In this document: piece after piece, positions 24,525 to 33,434 of the stretch
Position numbering within the stretch: position 1 is the stretch's first letter
Layout of the letters: the number at the start of each line of letters is the position of its first letter
NCBI RefSeq assembly: GCF_003574465.1
Contig: NZ_QOWC01000001.1
Location: forward strand, 62,001 to 126,000
DNA from: Methylobacterium crusticola
GTDB lineage: Bacteria > Pseudomonadota > Alphaproteobacteria > Rhizobiales > Beijerinckiaceae
Direction: 5' to 3'
DNA length: 64,000 nucleotides
Made by a program: the position numbers and the translations under genes
The notes under the pieces: model-generated
Seen by the model: only the letters and a program-made list of their open reading frames with translations
Database searches by the model: none
Told to the model about the DNA's origin: nothing

Positions 24525-27422
24525 CTACAGCAATTGCCGCCTCGCGAAGTCGGCGAAGATCCCGGGCGCGGCGGCGAGCTCGTCGAAGGTGCCGGTCTGC
24601 ACGATGCGGCCGTCGACCAGCACGACGATGCGGTCGGCTTCCCGCACCGTGCTCAACCGGTGAGCGATGACGAGGCGGGTGACGTTGAGGGCGCGCAGGG
24701 ACGCGCTCACCACCGCCTGGGCGCGGTTGTCCAAGGCACTCGTCGCCTCGTCGAGGAGGAGGATGCGCGGGCGGCGGGCGATGGCGCGGGCGATCAGGAG
24801 ACGCTGGCGCTGGCCCCCCGACAGCGTGTTCACGCCCTCGGCGACGACCGTGTGCATGCCCATCGGCATCGCCTGGATGTCCTCCTCCAGGCCGGCCATG
24901 CGGGCCGCCTCCCAGGCCTGCTCGAGAGGGAGCTGCACGCCTCCGCAGATGGCGTCGTAGAGGCTCCCCGTTGCGAGCCGGCCGTTCTGAAGCACGACGC
25001 CGAGCTGGCGGCGCACCGCGCTGACATCGAGGGTATCGAGCGCCTTGCTGTCGTAGAAGACCGCACCGGATTCGGGTGTCTCGAACCCGATGAGCAGACG
25101 GAAGAGCGAGGACTTGCCGCTTCCCGAGGGCCCGACCACCGCGACGTACTCGCCCGGCACGATCTTGAGCGAGACGGAGTCGAGCACCGGCGCTCCTCCG
25201 GGCGCGTACCGGAAGGTCACGCGGGAGAGCTCGATCGCGCCCGAGAGCTCGCCCGGGGGCTTGCGGTCGTCGGCGATCTCCGCCTCCGCGGAGAGAAGCG
25301 GTTGCAGCCGGGCGAGGTGGGGTATCGCCACCAGGGCTTCGCTCAGGCCCGAGGCGAAGGTTCCGATCGACGCCATCGCCTGGCCGAAGGCTGCGAAGAA
25401 CGCCAGGAAGGCGCCGAGATCCTGGGTCAACGTGCTGTCGAGAGCGCCCGCCGACGCGAAGATCGTCAGCGTCGCGAGCGTCGGGAAGGCGCTCTCGATG
25501 ACGGAGAGCCGGTTGCCGACGCGCTGGGCCGCGATGAAATGTGCCTTCTGACCGGCGAAGAGTTTCGACCAGACCGCGAGCGCCCGCACCGTCGCGTCGG
25601 CAACACGCAACTTGCCGATCCCGGCGAAGAGCTGGAGCACGAAACCCTGGACACGCCCCTGGCCGTTGAAGTGGCGGCTTTCGTGCAGCAGGCGCAGCCC
25701 GCTCGCCCCGACGATGAGGAGCCCGCGCAGGAGCGCGAGGCCGACCGCGACCAGGGCGAGCCTGGCATCGTAGACCAGCATCAGGACGATGCTGAACCAG
25801 CAGAAGACACCCGCCAGGAGGCTGCGCAGGACCCGTCCGGTGAGGGCGCGCCGCACGGCGTCGACTCCCATCACGCGATCGACGAGGTCGCCGACGGTGT
25901 GATCGCGAAACAGCGACGCGCGCAGCCGCAGCAGCCGGTCGATCATCGCGGCCTGGAGCGTCCAGTCGATCAGCCCTTCGAGCCGCAGCATGGCGAGGCT
26001 CTCGACCACCTGCGCGGCGCTGCCGGCGAGCGCCGCGACGGCGAGCGCGAGGGCGCAGACCGTGACCTGGTCGAGTTCGCTGCGCGGGATCGCCGAGGCG
26101 ACCAGAACTTGCGTGATCAGGGGCAGGATCAGGGTGATGAGCCCCATCATCACGGCCGGCAGCGCGATGCCGAGGACATTGCCGCGGCCGCGCCGCACCG
26201 CGAAGGCGACGAGGTCGCGCAGCGTCAAGGCCCGGCCGGGCAGCGTGGGAAAGAAGGTCGAGGCCTCCGGGGCGATCTCGGCGGCGAGCGCCGCGTCGAC
26301 CCGCCGCCTCTCGCCCGTGACGGGGTGCGTCATCACGTAGGTGCGGCGCTCGCGCAACAGGGCGACGGGGATCCCCGCCTCGCCCCACCACGCGAGGAGC
26401 GGGCCCGAATCCTCCCGCCACCACGTCCCGCGCAGCAGGACCCGGCGTACCCGCAGGTGCGAGGCCCGGGCGATCTCGACCACGTCCGTGAAGTCCTGCG
26501 CCTCCTTGCGGCGGCCCGCGGGGCGGACGAGCGGGGCGGGGAACGTCTCGGCGATCCGGGCGCAGGCCGCCATCAGCGGATCCTCCGGATCGACCGCGGC
26601 CGGCGGCGGACCGGCGGGCAGCGCGACGATCGCCTCGAGGGACCCGAACAGCTCCGCGGCGCGGGCCGTCCCGAGATCGGCGCGCCGGGCCAGCCGCTCG
26701 GCATCCCGTGCGGGCGCGGCCGCAACGATCGCGTGCAGGCGGGCGACCGCGACGCGGTGGAAGCGGTCGAGGGCCCGGGTGAGGAGATCCCCCTCCGGGG
26801 CGGCCGAGGCCGCGAGGCGGCATCCCTCCGGCCCCGCGGCGATCCGCAGTCCCGCGGCGAGCGGCAGCGGCGGATCGCCCGGATGCAGGACCGGTCCGCT
26901 CCCGGCGAGGCCGGCACGTCCGGCCTCCACGGTGACCCAGCGCAGTGCCCGGGCGGGCCCGCGCCGCTGCTCCCCGGGCTCCAGCACCTCGGCGCCCTCC
27001 GCTGCCGCCTCGCGGATGTCCCAGGCCGGGTAGGGTCCCGTGATCAGGGCGGCGAGGCGCAGGAGCCAGGCCTCGATCCGGTCCCCCCGGCCCCATCCGG
27101 CGGGGTAGGCCTCCTGGACCGTCGTTCCGGGCGTGCCGACCGCGATGATCTCGAGCGCCGCGCCGGTCTCGTCGGCATCGGCCGGCATCGGCGGGATGAT
27201 CCCGCCGGCCTCGACCCGCAGGAGGTGATGGCGCGGACCTGCCTGCCCGGCCCGGAGCCGCACCGCGAAGAGGTCGGCGTGGCCGCTCACGACGAGGAGC
27301 GGAGCAATGCGCGCGGCGAGCCGCTCCGGCCGGCGTCCGTCGAGGCGCGATCCCGCCTGTCCCTCCGGGGGCGTCTCCACCAGGGCGAGCCCGCCCGCCG
27401 GCCTCGCCTGCGCTTCGCTCAT
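24525..27422 (-). CDS. NHLM-type peptide export ABC protein (second subunit, no peptidase)
   Basis: A 965-residue membrane ABC protein. The first 400 residues are a non-membrane domain of unclear role, ending with ERRTYVMTHPVTGERRRVD, as in the ATP-binding subunit of NHLM bacteriocin systems. The membrane domain follows (GIALPAVMMGLITLILPLIT, SIVLMLVYDARLALVAVGLA and others). The C-terminal ATPase has VVGPSGSGKSSLFRLL (Walker A), LSGGQRQRLLIARAI (signature) and RILLLDEATSALD (Walker B). Its ATG at 27422 overlaps the stop of the C39 transporter gene (ATGA). It would form a heterodimer with that protein to export the mature peptide. A very long open frame upstream is only a shadow of the neighbour. 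Confidence 0.93.
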   Translation of the reverse strand: MSEAQARPAGGLALVETPPEGQAGSRLDGRRPERLAARIAPLLVVSGHADLFAVRLRAGQAGPRHHLLRVEAGGIIPPMPADADETGAALEIIAVGTPGTTVQEAYPAGWGRGDRIEAWLLRLAALITGPYPAWDIREAAAEGAEVLEPGEQRRGPARALRWVTVEAGRAGLAGSGPVLHPGDPPLPLAAGLRIAAGPEGCRLAASAAPEGDLLTRALDRFHRVAVARLHAIVAAAPARDAERLARRADLGTARAAELFGSLEAIVALPAGPPPAAVDPEDPLMAACARIAETFPAPLVRPAGRRKEAQDFTDVVEIARASHLRVRRVLLRGTWWREDSGPLLAWWGEAGIPVALLRERRTYVMTHPVTGERRRVDAALAAEIAPEASTFFPTLPGRALTLRDLVAFAVRRGRGNVLGIALPAVMMGLITLILPLITQVLVASAIPRSELDQVTVCALALAVAALAGSAAQVVESLAMLRLEGLIDWTLQAAMIDRLLRLRASLFRDHTVGDLVDRVMGVDAVRRALTGRVLRSLLAGVFCWFSIVLMLVYDARLALVAVGLALLRGLLIVGASGLRLLHESRHFNGQGRVQGFVLQLFAGIGKLRVADATVRALAVWSKLFAGQKAHFIAAQRVGNRLSVIESAFPTLATLTIFASAGALDSTLTQDLGAFLAFFAAFGQAMASIGTFASGLSEALVAIPHLARLQPLLSAEAEIADDRKPPGELSGAIELSRVTFRYAPGGAPVLDSVSLKIVPGEYVAVVGPSGSGKSSLFRLLIGFETPESGAVFYDSKALDTLDVSAVRRQLGVVLQNGRLATGSLYDAICGGVQLPLEQAWEAARMAGLEEDIQAMPMGMHTVVAEGVNTLSGGQRQRLLIARAIARRPRILLLDEATSALDNRAQAVVSASLRALNVTRLVIAHRLSTVREADRIVVLVDGRIVQTGTFDELAAAPGIFADFARRQLL

Positions 27423-29602
27423 GCCTGGGCCACCAGCGCGGCGTAGAGGCCCGCCCGGGCGAGGAGGTCCTCGTGCGTGCCTCGCTCGGCGATGCCGCCG
27501 CGCTCCAGCACGATGATCTCGTCGCAGTCGCGGATGGTGCTGAGGCGGTGTGCAATGATGATGCAGGTGCAGCCGCGCCGCCGCAGGTTGTCGTCGATGA
27601 TCTTCTCGGTCACCGGGTCGAGGGCGGCGGTCGCCTCGTCGAGGACGAGCACCGAGGGGTTCGCCACGAGGGCGCGGGCGAGTTCGATGCGCTGGCGCTG
27701 GCCGCCGCTGAAGTTCGCGCCGCCCTCCAGGACGGCACAATCGTAGTTGCCCGGCCGCGTCGCGATCTCCCCGTGGATGGCGGCGTCCTTGAGGGCGAGC
27801 GCGAGGTCGGGCTCCGGGACGGTCGCATCCCACAAGGTCAGGTTGTCGCGCGCCGTACCCTCGAACAGCACGATATCCTGGTCCACGTAGGCCACCGACT
27901 GGGCGAAGACCTCCGGCGGGATGTCGGCGAGCCGCCGCCCGTCGATCCGCACCTCGCCCGACCAGGGGCGGTTGAGCCCGCAGATCAGCCGCCCGAGCGT
28001 CGACTTGCCGCTTCCCGAGAGGCCCACGAGGGCGACGCGGCTGCCGGGCGCGATGTCGATCGAGACGTTCTCGAGAAGGGGCGGCTCCAGCACCGCGTAG
28101 CCGAAGGACACCCCGGTCAACGCGACCCGCCCGGCGAGCCGCGGCGGCGCCGGCGGCAGGGAGGAGTCCGGCACCGTGTGCGCGACCGGGTAGTTGGCGA
28201 CGTCGTCGAGCCGCTCGAGGCCGCCCTTGATGAGCTGGATGCCGCCGATCTGGCCGACGAGCGTCGTGATCGGCTCGGAGAAGCTCGTCATCAGGGACTG
28301 GAAGGCGACGAGGCCGCCGAGCGTCAGCGAGCCCTCGATCACCCGCACGCCGCCGAGGCCGAGGATCACCGCGGTGGTGAGGCCCGAGAGCAAGGTCGGT
28401 ACGGCGTCGAGCCAAGCGGCCGCGGCGCCGAGATCCTGCTCGGCATTCAGGGTGCGGGCCTGGATGCCCGACCATTGAGCGAAGGCCTCGTCCTCCAGTC
28501 CGCTCGCCTTCAGGGTCTCGATGGTCCGCACCGCGCCGATCGTGCTGCCGAGGAGCTTGCCGCGCTCCAGCGCGAGGCTGCGGCTGAGGTTCTCGCGATG
28601 CCGCGCGATCAGCGCGAGCGCCACCACGTTGAGGAGCGACAGGCCGACGCCGATCCCGGCGAGCAGCAGGTCGTACACCGCCATCGCGGCGGCGAAGAAG
28701 GCGATCGAGACCAGCGCCAGCGCGTTGCTGACCACGCCGTCCGAGAGCAGGCGCGCGATCTCCTCGTTCGTCGCGACGCGGCCGGCGATGTCGCCCGCGT
28801 GGCGTTGGGTGAAGAACTCCATGGGCAGGGAGACGACACGCCAGAGAAAGCGGCTCGTCATCACCACGGCGAGCTTCGTCTGCAGGCGCAGCATCAGGGA
28901 CAGCTGCAGGGCGGTGACGCCGGCGCGAAACAGGGCGGTGAGGCCCATGCCGATGAGGAGCGGGACGAGCCAGCCGGTGGTGCGCTGGATCAGCACCTCG
29001 TCGATGAAGACCTTGCTGAAACCCGGGATGAGGAGGCCCGGCACGATCAGCGTCAGGCTCAGGCCGACGAGGAGGCCGATCGCGGCGCGCGAGGCGCCGA
29101 GTTCGCGCAGCAGGAGCCGGAGCCCTTGGGGCTTGCGGCCGATGCGCCGGAAGCCCTCCGCCGGCTCCATGGCGAGCACGACGCCCGTGAAGGCGAGATC
29201 GAGCTCCCGCAGGGTGACGCGGCGGCGCCCGCCGGCCGGATCGTTGATGAAGGCCTGCCCGCCCCGGATCCCCTCCAAGACCACGAAGTGGTTGAAGTTC
29301 CAGTGCAGGATGCACGGCATCGGCAGCTCGTGCAGCGTCCCGGGTTCCTTGCGGAACCCCTGGGCGGCGAGCCCGAAGGCGCGCGCGGCCTTGACGATGT
29401 TGCTCGCCTTGCTGCCGTCGCGGGAGACCCCGCAGGCGACGCGCAACTGCTCCAGCGGCACGAAGGCGCCGTGATGGGCGAGCACCATGGCGAGGGCCGC
29501 CGCCCCGCACTCCACCGCTTCCATCTGCAGCACGGTCGGTGTCGCCCGGACGCGCCCCGCCCGTGTGAGCGCGCCCCGCAAGCCCTGAAGGGAGAGGACC
29601 AC
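27419..29602 (-). CDS. NHLM-type C39 peptidase/ABC transporter
   Basis: A 727-residue processing exporter. The N-terminal C39 domain (about 20-150) has LQMEAVECGAAALAMVL with catalytic Cys32, HWNFNHFVVLEG with His105 and INDPAGG with Asp121, the full Cys-His-Asp set, so it should cut after the precursor's GG. Then come the transmembrane domain (from about residue 170) and an ATPase: LVGLSGSGKSTLGRLI, FSGGQRQRIELARAL, VLVLDEATAALD. It lies 12 bases after the HlyD-like gene and overlaps the second ABC gene. Order and families match the NHLM bacteriocin export cassette. Confidence 0.95.
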   Translation of the reverse strand: MVLSLQGLRGALTRAGRVRATPTVLQMEAVECGAAALAMVLAHHGAFVPLEQLRVACGVSRDGSKASNIVKAARAFGLAAQGFRKEPGTLHELPMPCILHWNFNHFVVLEGIRGGQAFINDPAGGRRRVTLRELDLAFTGVVLAMEPAEGFRRIGRKPQGLRLLLRELGASRAAIGLLVGLSLTLIVPGLLIPGFSKVFIDEVLIQRTTGWLVPLLIGMGLTALFRAGVTALQLSLMLRLQTKLAVVMTSRFLWRVVSLPMEFFTQRHAGDIAGRVATNEEIARLLSDGVVSNALALVSIAFFAAAMAVYDLLLAGIGVGLSLLNVVALALIARHRENLSRSLALERGKLLGSTIGAVRTIETLKASGLEDEAFAQWSGIQARTLNAEQDLGAAAAWLDAVPTLLSGLTTAVILGLGGVRVIEGSLTLGGLVAFQSLMTSFSEPITTLVGQIGGIQLIKGGLERLDDVANYPVAHTVPDSSLPPAPPRLAGRVALTGVSFGYAVLEPPLLENVSIDIAPGSRVALVGLSGSGKSTLGRLICGLNRPWSGEVRIDGRRLADIPPEVFAQSVAYVDQDIVLFEGTARDNLTLWDATVPEPDLALALKDAAIHGEIATRPGNYDCAVLEGGANFSGGQRQRIELARALVANPSVLVLDEATAALDPVTEKIIDDNLRRRGCTCIIIAHRLSTIRDCDEIIVLERGGIAERGTHEDLLARAGLYAALVAQA

Positions 29603-29614
29603 GGCGCGTCTCGA

Positions 29615-30883
29615 CTACCCGGCGAGGCCGGTGAGGCGCTTGAGCATCGGCACCACGAGGTCGAGGGGGCGCTGCTGACGCGTGGTGATCTCGGCCCTGG
29701 TCAGCGTGCCGCTGGTCAGGCGGAGGTCGGGACCCTGTCCGACCGCCCAGCGATAGCCGCTCGGCGTGTTGGGATCGGGCTGGAGGCGCACGAGCGCCGC
29801 GTAGGGAGCGCCCTCGCGCGAGAAGCGGGTGACCAGGCTGTCGTTGTGCAGCACCGCCGCCATTCCCTGCGAGGTGATCGGAAAATCGGAGATGGACACG
29901 ACCGTGCCGATCAGCGTGCCGTATTCCTCGCGCTTGACGGTGCTGGGCTCCAGCCGCGTCTCCATCCCGGGCTTCACGGTCTTGCCCTTGTCGGCCGGGA
30001 TGTAGATCACCGCTTCGAGCGCCCGGCCCCCGCTCTCGACGGCGATCACCGGCATGCCGACCGAGAGGACCGAGCCCGGCGAGACCTTCACCTCGAGGAC
30101 CCGCCCCTCGATCGGGCTCCGCACCTGGGTGTTGCGGTTGAGCTCCCCGGCGAGCTGCTCCATCTGCCGGCGGGTGTCGTTGAGGCGGAACTGCGAATCC
30201 TGCACGTCGCGCTCGCGCTGGGTGTCGAGATCGGTCTTCTGCGAGCGCAGCTTCAGCACCTCGTTCAGGGTGTCGTCGCGGCGCTGGCGCGCCTCGGCGA
30301 GTTCGCGCCGCCGGTCCTCGACGATGCGGCGGGTGGTGATGCCCTTGGCGAGCAATCCCTCCAGGTTCCGCACCTCGGTGGCGAGATACACGATGCGCTG
30401 GTCAGTGGCCTGGATGATCTGGTCGAAGGCCTCCTCCAGCTTCGCGAAGTTGCGCGTCTTGGCGGTGAGCTCGTTCTCGGTCTTGGTCCTGAGGATGGCG
30501 TGCTCGCGCTCGCGCTCGCGGTTGACCTCGACCGCACTGCGGTAGCGCTCCTCGATCTCGGTCTGGACGATGCGGGCGATCACCTGCCCTTGCACGAGGT
30601 GGTCGCCGACGGCGACCTCGACCGCCGCGAGCCGCCCGGGCGCGGCCGAGACCGCATCGACGACGCGGCCCCCGACGTTGACCAGGATCCCCTCACCGGC
30701 CGTCCGGGTCGGCACGCGCCCGACGATGCTCCAGGCCAGGGTCGAGGCGAGCAGCAGCGCGATCACCACGGCGAGAATCCAGTCGGCGGGCCGCGTGATC
30801 CGGACCAAGTGATCGAGTTGCTCGGGCGACGAGGCACGCTCCAGGGCGATCGCCCGGAAGGGAGGCTGCGGGGATGAACTCAT
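29615..30883 (-). CDS. HlyD-type membrane fusion protein of the NHLM cassette
   Basis: A 422-residue periplasmic adaptor, ATG 30883 (MSSSPQPPFRAIALERASSP). One membrane anchor lies at about residues 33-53 (WILAVVIALLLASTLAWSI). Then come the first lipoyl half (VDAVSAAPGRLAAVEVAVGD), a long coiled coil (about 110-260, with SAVEVNREREREH and RDDTLNEVLKLRSQK), the second lipoyl half (TQVRSPIEGRVLEVKV) and a beta barrel. It connects the ABC pair to the outer membrane side. The gene heads the operon, with a 190-base divergent promoter region to the gene at 31078. Confidence 0.93.
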   Translation of the reverse strand: MSSSPQPPFRAIALERASSPEQLDHLVRITRPADWILAVVIALLLASTLAWSIVGRVPTRTAGEGILVNVGGRVVDAVSAAPGRLAAVEVAVGDHLVQGQVIARIVQTEIEERYRSAVEVNREREREHAILRTKTENELTAKTRNFAKLEEAFDQIIQATDQRIVYLATEVRNLEGLLAKGITTRRIVEDRRRELAEARQRRDDTLNEVLKLRSQKTDLDTQRERDVQDSQFRLNDTRRQMEQLAGELNRNTQVRSPIEGRVLEVKVSPGSVLSVGMPVIAVESGGRALEAVIYIPADKGKTVKPGMETRLEPSTVKREEYGTLIGTVVSISDFPITSQGMAAVLHNDSLVTRFSREGAPYAALVRLQPDPNTPSGYRWAVGQGPDLRLTSGTLTRAEITTRQQRPLDLVVPMLKRLTGLAG

Positions 30884-31077
30884 GGCATCGCGTGCGAACC
30901 GCCCCTCCCGCCGCCGCTGGCACACGGCGCGCGGGCGCACGCGCCGGCGCGAAGCCCGATCCATTCTGGATAGCCGGTACAACAGATCGCGAGTGTAGTA
31001 GCATTTTACCCATTGAACAGACAGAACGTCGCCGGATCCGGCCCGGACTGAGGCTGTTGACCGAGGAGGAGGCTGCG

Positions 31078-31599
31078 ATGCGGCGGGGGACTGGCGCGGA
31101 TCGGTCGGCAATCCGTTCGCGGCTCCGGCGCGCCGTCGCGCTCGCGATCGTCCTGGCGCCAATTCCGCCTGCGGCAGCGGCACGGGTGCTCAGCGACGGT
31201 GATCTCGCCAGCATCGCGCGCATCAAGCCTCTCTACACCGACGTGCTGAACGACGTCGCGAGGTCCGCACAGAACCCGGACTTGGCAGGGATGGAGGGCG
31301 ATTGCGTCCGCTCGACCCTGCGTGCGCTGCTGCAGATCGCCGATGAGCTCAAAGGGTACGAGGCCCTCATCACGACCGCCGGGGAACTCACCGATTTCGG
31401 CGACGACGAGGCCCTGCGCAACGTGCTGCGCTTCGCGGTCGAGAACGCACTCAAGATCCTCGACACCGAGCGGCGGCGGCTCGGCGAACTCACCGAGACC
31501 TGCGGCCGCTCGAACCTCTCTTCCGGCAAGGCGCGCCAGGCCATCCAGTTCATCGACAGCACGCAGGCGATCCTGCGCGCCGTCCAGCCGCGGCTGTGA
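31078..31599 (+). CDS. Exported helical protein divergent from the peptide-export operon
   Basis: A 173-residue protein with GAGGAGGA ahead of ATG 31078. A basic start and hydrophobic segment (AVALAIVLAPIPPAAAARV) form a signal peptide cut near AAA. The mature part is helical and Cys-paired: EGDCVRSTLRALLQIADELKG and LGELTETCGRSNLSSG can make a disulfide. No family is recognised. Its position next to the NHLM cassette and export to the periplasm would fit an immunity or accessory protein, but this is inference from location. Confidence 0.7.
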   Translation: MRRGTGADRSAIRSRLRRAVALAIVLAPIPPAAAARVLSDGDLASIARIKPLYTDVLNDVARSAQNPDLAGMEGDCVRSTLRALLQIADELKGYEALITTAGELTDFGDDEALRNVLRFAVENALKILDTERRRLGELTETCGRSNLSSGKARQAIQFIDSTQAILRAVQPRL

Positions 31600-31993
31600 G
31601 GTGATCAGCCCCCGACGAGGTGGGGGTAATCAGGACCTGCGGCGAAACGGGGGAGCGTCCCGTGTTCGAGGACCCGTGACCTGAGCCACCGCGTCAGGGG
31701 AGGGGGTCGGCCGGCAGGAGACCGCGAATCCGATCGCGCCGGGGGCGCGGCGTCGTCCGATCCGAGCGATCCGCGACCGGATCCGGCTCCGCGCAGGCGA
31801 GAATGTTCCCTGCCGTGCGGGACGTGGGACCTTTTGTCTGAAACGCCCGCGTATCCTCCGGCGCGCGTAATTATCGTTTGTTTTCATGCTCTTGTATGCT
31901 GGAACCGTTGCCCGCATGTGACGTTCTGGTCCTGATCGTCCCGGCTTGCGAGCGGCTTGGGACCACGCAATCGACGCTCAGGAGCACACACGC
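31600..31993. other. Intergenic region before the beta-propeller gene
   Basis: Nearly 400 bases without a supported gene. A small hairpin CCCCC-N8-GGGGG lies at 31606-31624 after the previous gene. The last 150 bases become A/T-richer (TTATCGTTTGTTTTCATGCTC) and probably hold the promoter for 31994. Confidence 0.35.
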
Positions 31994-33220
31994 ATGACGT
32001 TCCGTCACCGGCTCGTCCCTGTCGGCGTTCGACGCGCCAGCCTGTTCGCCTCGGCAGCCCAGGCGGCGCTCGGCGTGCTGATGAACCCCGCCCTCGCGCA
32101 GGCTCCCGCGGCCGCGCCGGGGCAACTGACCAAGGTCGCGGAGTTCGAGCACCAGGTCACCGGGGTCACTGTGTCCGGGGACGGCCGCGTCTTCGTGAAC
32201 TTCCCGCGCTGGACCGAGGACGCGCCGGTGTCGGTCGCGGAGCTGAAGGACGGCAAGCCGGTGCCTTACCCGAATGCCGAGTGGAATGCCTGGCGCAACG
32301 CGCGCAAGGACGAGGTCTCGCCCAAGGACCACTTCGTGTGCGTGCAGAGCGTCGTCGCGGATGGACAGGACCGGCTCTGGGTGGTGGATGCCGCCGCCCC
32401 CGCGATGGCCGCGGTCGTGAAGGACGGTCCGAAGCTCGTGGCGATCGACCTCAAGTCGAACCAGGTCGCCAAGACCATCGCGTTCGATCCCTCGATCGCC
32501 CCGCAGGGCTCCTACCTCAACGACGTGCGCGTCTCGCCGGACGGCAGGACCGCCTACCTGACGGATTCGGGGGCCGAGGGCGCGCTGATCGTGGTCGACG
32601 TCGACAGCGGCAGGGCCAAGCGCGTGCTGGCGGGCCACCCCTCGACCATGCCGGACCCGGCCGTGACCGTGACCTACGACGGCAAGCCGCTGCGCCGGCC
32701 CGACGGGCGCGGCGTCGAGTTCGCGGCCGACGGCCTGGCGCTCTCGCCCGACGGCAAGACGCTGTACTGGCAGGCGATCAAGGGCAGGACGCTCTACAGC
32801 CTGCCGACCGACGCCCTGACGGGCTGGGCCACGGCCGCCGTCGTGCCGGACGCGCTGACCGACCGGACCCTTGTCTCGAAGATCGCGACAACGGGCGAGA
32901 ACGGGCCGGCGGACGGCCTGTTCATCTCGCGCCGGGACGGGCGCATGTACGTGACGTCGCCCCAGGACGACGCCGTGAAGGTGCGCGACCTGTCGGGCCG
33001 CGACACGGGCCTGAGCGTGCTGGTGCAGGACCGGCGGCTGCGCTGGCCCGACACCTTCGGCGAGGGCCCGGACGGTACCCTCTACGTGACGACGTCGCGG
33101 ATCCAGGACTCGGCCTTCTACAAGCCCGACGCGCCGGCGGCCCTGCCGACCGAACTCTGGGCCATCGCGCGGGAGGCGGGCGCGGCGACCGGCTCGGTCG
33201 GAGCGGCGCCGGCCCGCTGA
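31994..33220 (+). CDS. Major royal jelly/yellow-family beta-propeller protein
   Basis: A 408-residue exported protein, ATG 31994 preceded by CAGGAG. The signal peptide runs to about ALAQA (residue 36). The propeller shows GVTVSGDGRVFVNFPRW, SVVADGQDRLWVVDAA, GSYLNDVRVSPDGRTAYLTD, DGLALSPDGKTLYWQAI and TFGEGPDGTLYVTTSRIQD, which is the order of bacterial MRJP/yellow proteins. These resemble SMP-30-like hydrolases in fold, but their reactions are mostly unknown. Stands alone. Confidence 0.9.
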   Translation: MTFRHRLVPVGVRRASLFASAAQAALGVLMNPALAQAPAAAPGQLTKVAEFEHQVTGVTVSGDGRVFVNFPRWTEDAPVSVAELKDGKPVPYPNAEWNAWRNARKDEVSPKDHFVCVQSVVADGQDRLWVVDAAAPAMAAVVKDGPKLVAIDLKSNQVAKTIAFDPSIAPQGSYLNDVRVSPDGRTAYLTDSGAEGALIVVDVDSGRAKRVLAGHPSTMPDPAVTVTYDGKPLRRPDGRGVEFAADGLALSPDGKTLYWQAIKGRTLYSLPTDALTGWATAAVVPDALTDRTLVSKIATTGENGPADGLFISRRDGRMYVTSPQDDAVKVRDLSGRDTGLSVLVQDRRLRWPDTFGEGPDGTLYVTTSRIQDSAFYKPDAPAALPTELWAIAREAGAATGSVGAAPAR

Positions 33221-33434
33221 GCAGCGCCCGCACGCGCCCTCGTCCTGCGCCGGCCGCGTGCCCGTTGGCGAGGGCGTGCGCCCGGTGATGGGAAACCCGG
33301 AGCGCGGCGGCGGCGCCCCGCGCCGGCATCCCGGCTTCGGATCGCACGCGTCGGCGCCGGCGGCTCGGGACGGCTCGGTCGGGGCTGGTCGGCCGGGCAA
33401 GCCCATCGACGCCAGTGTCTGATCGGAGGCGAGC

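Noticed and set aside
24525..29510. A minus-strand open frame of 1661 codons spanning both ABC genes
   Set aside because: Its N-terminal two thirds are Arg/Pro/Gly-rich shadow sequence of the C39 transporter; the real second ABC protein starts at 27422, overlapping the preceding stop.
24408..30877. Plus-strand open frames of 1012 and 1134 codons opposite the peptide-export genes
   Set aside because: They mirror the ABC genes on the other strand and have shadow composition (Glu, Arg, Ala, Gly, His).
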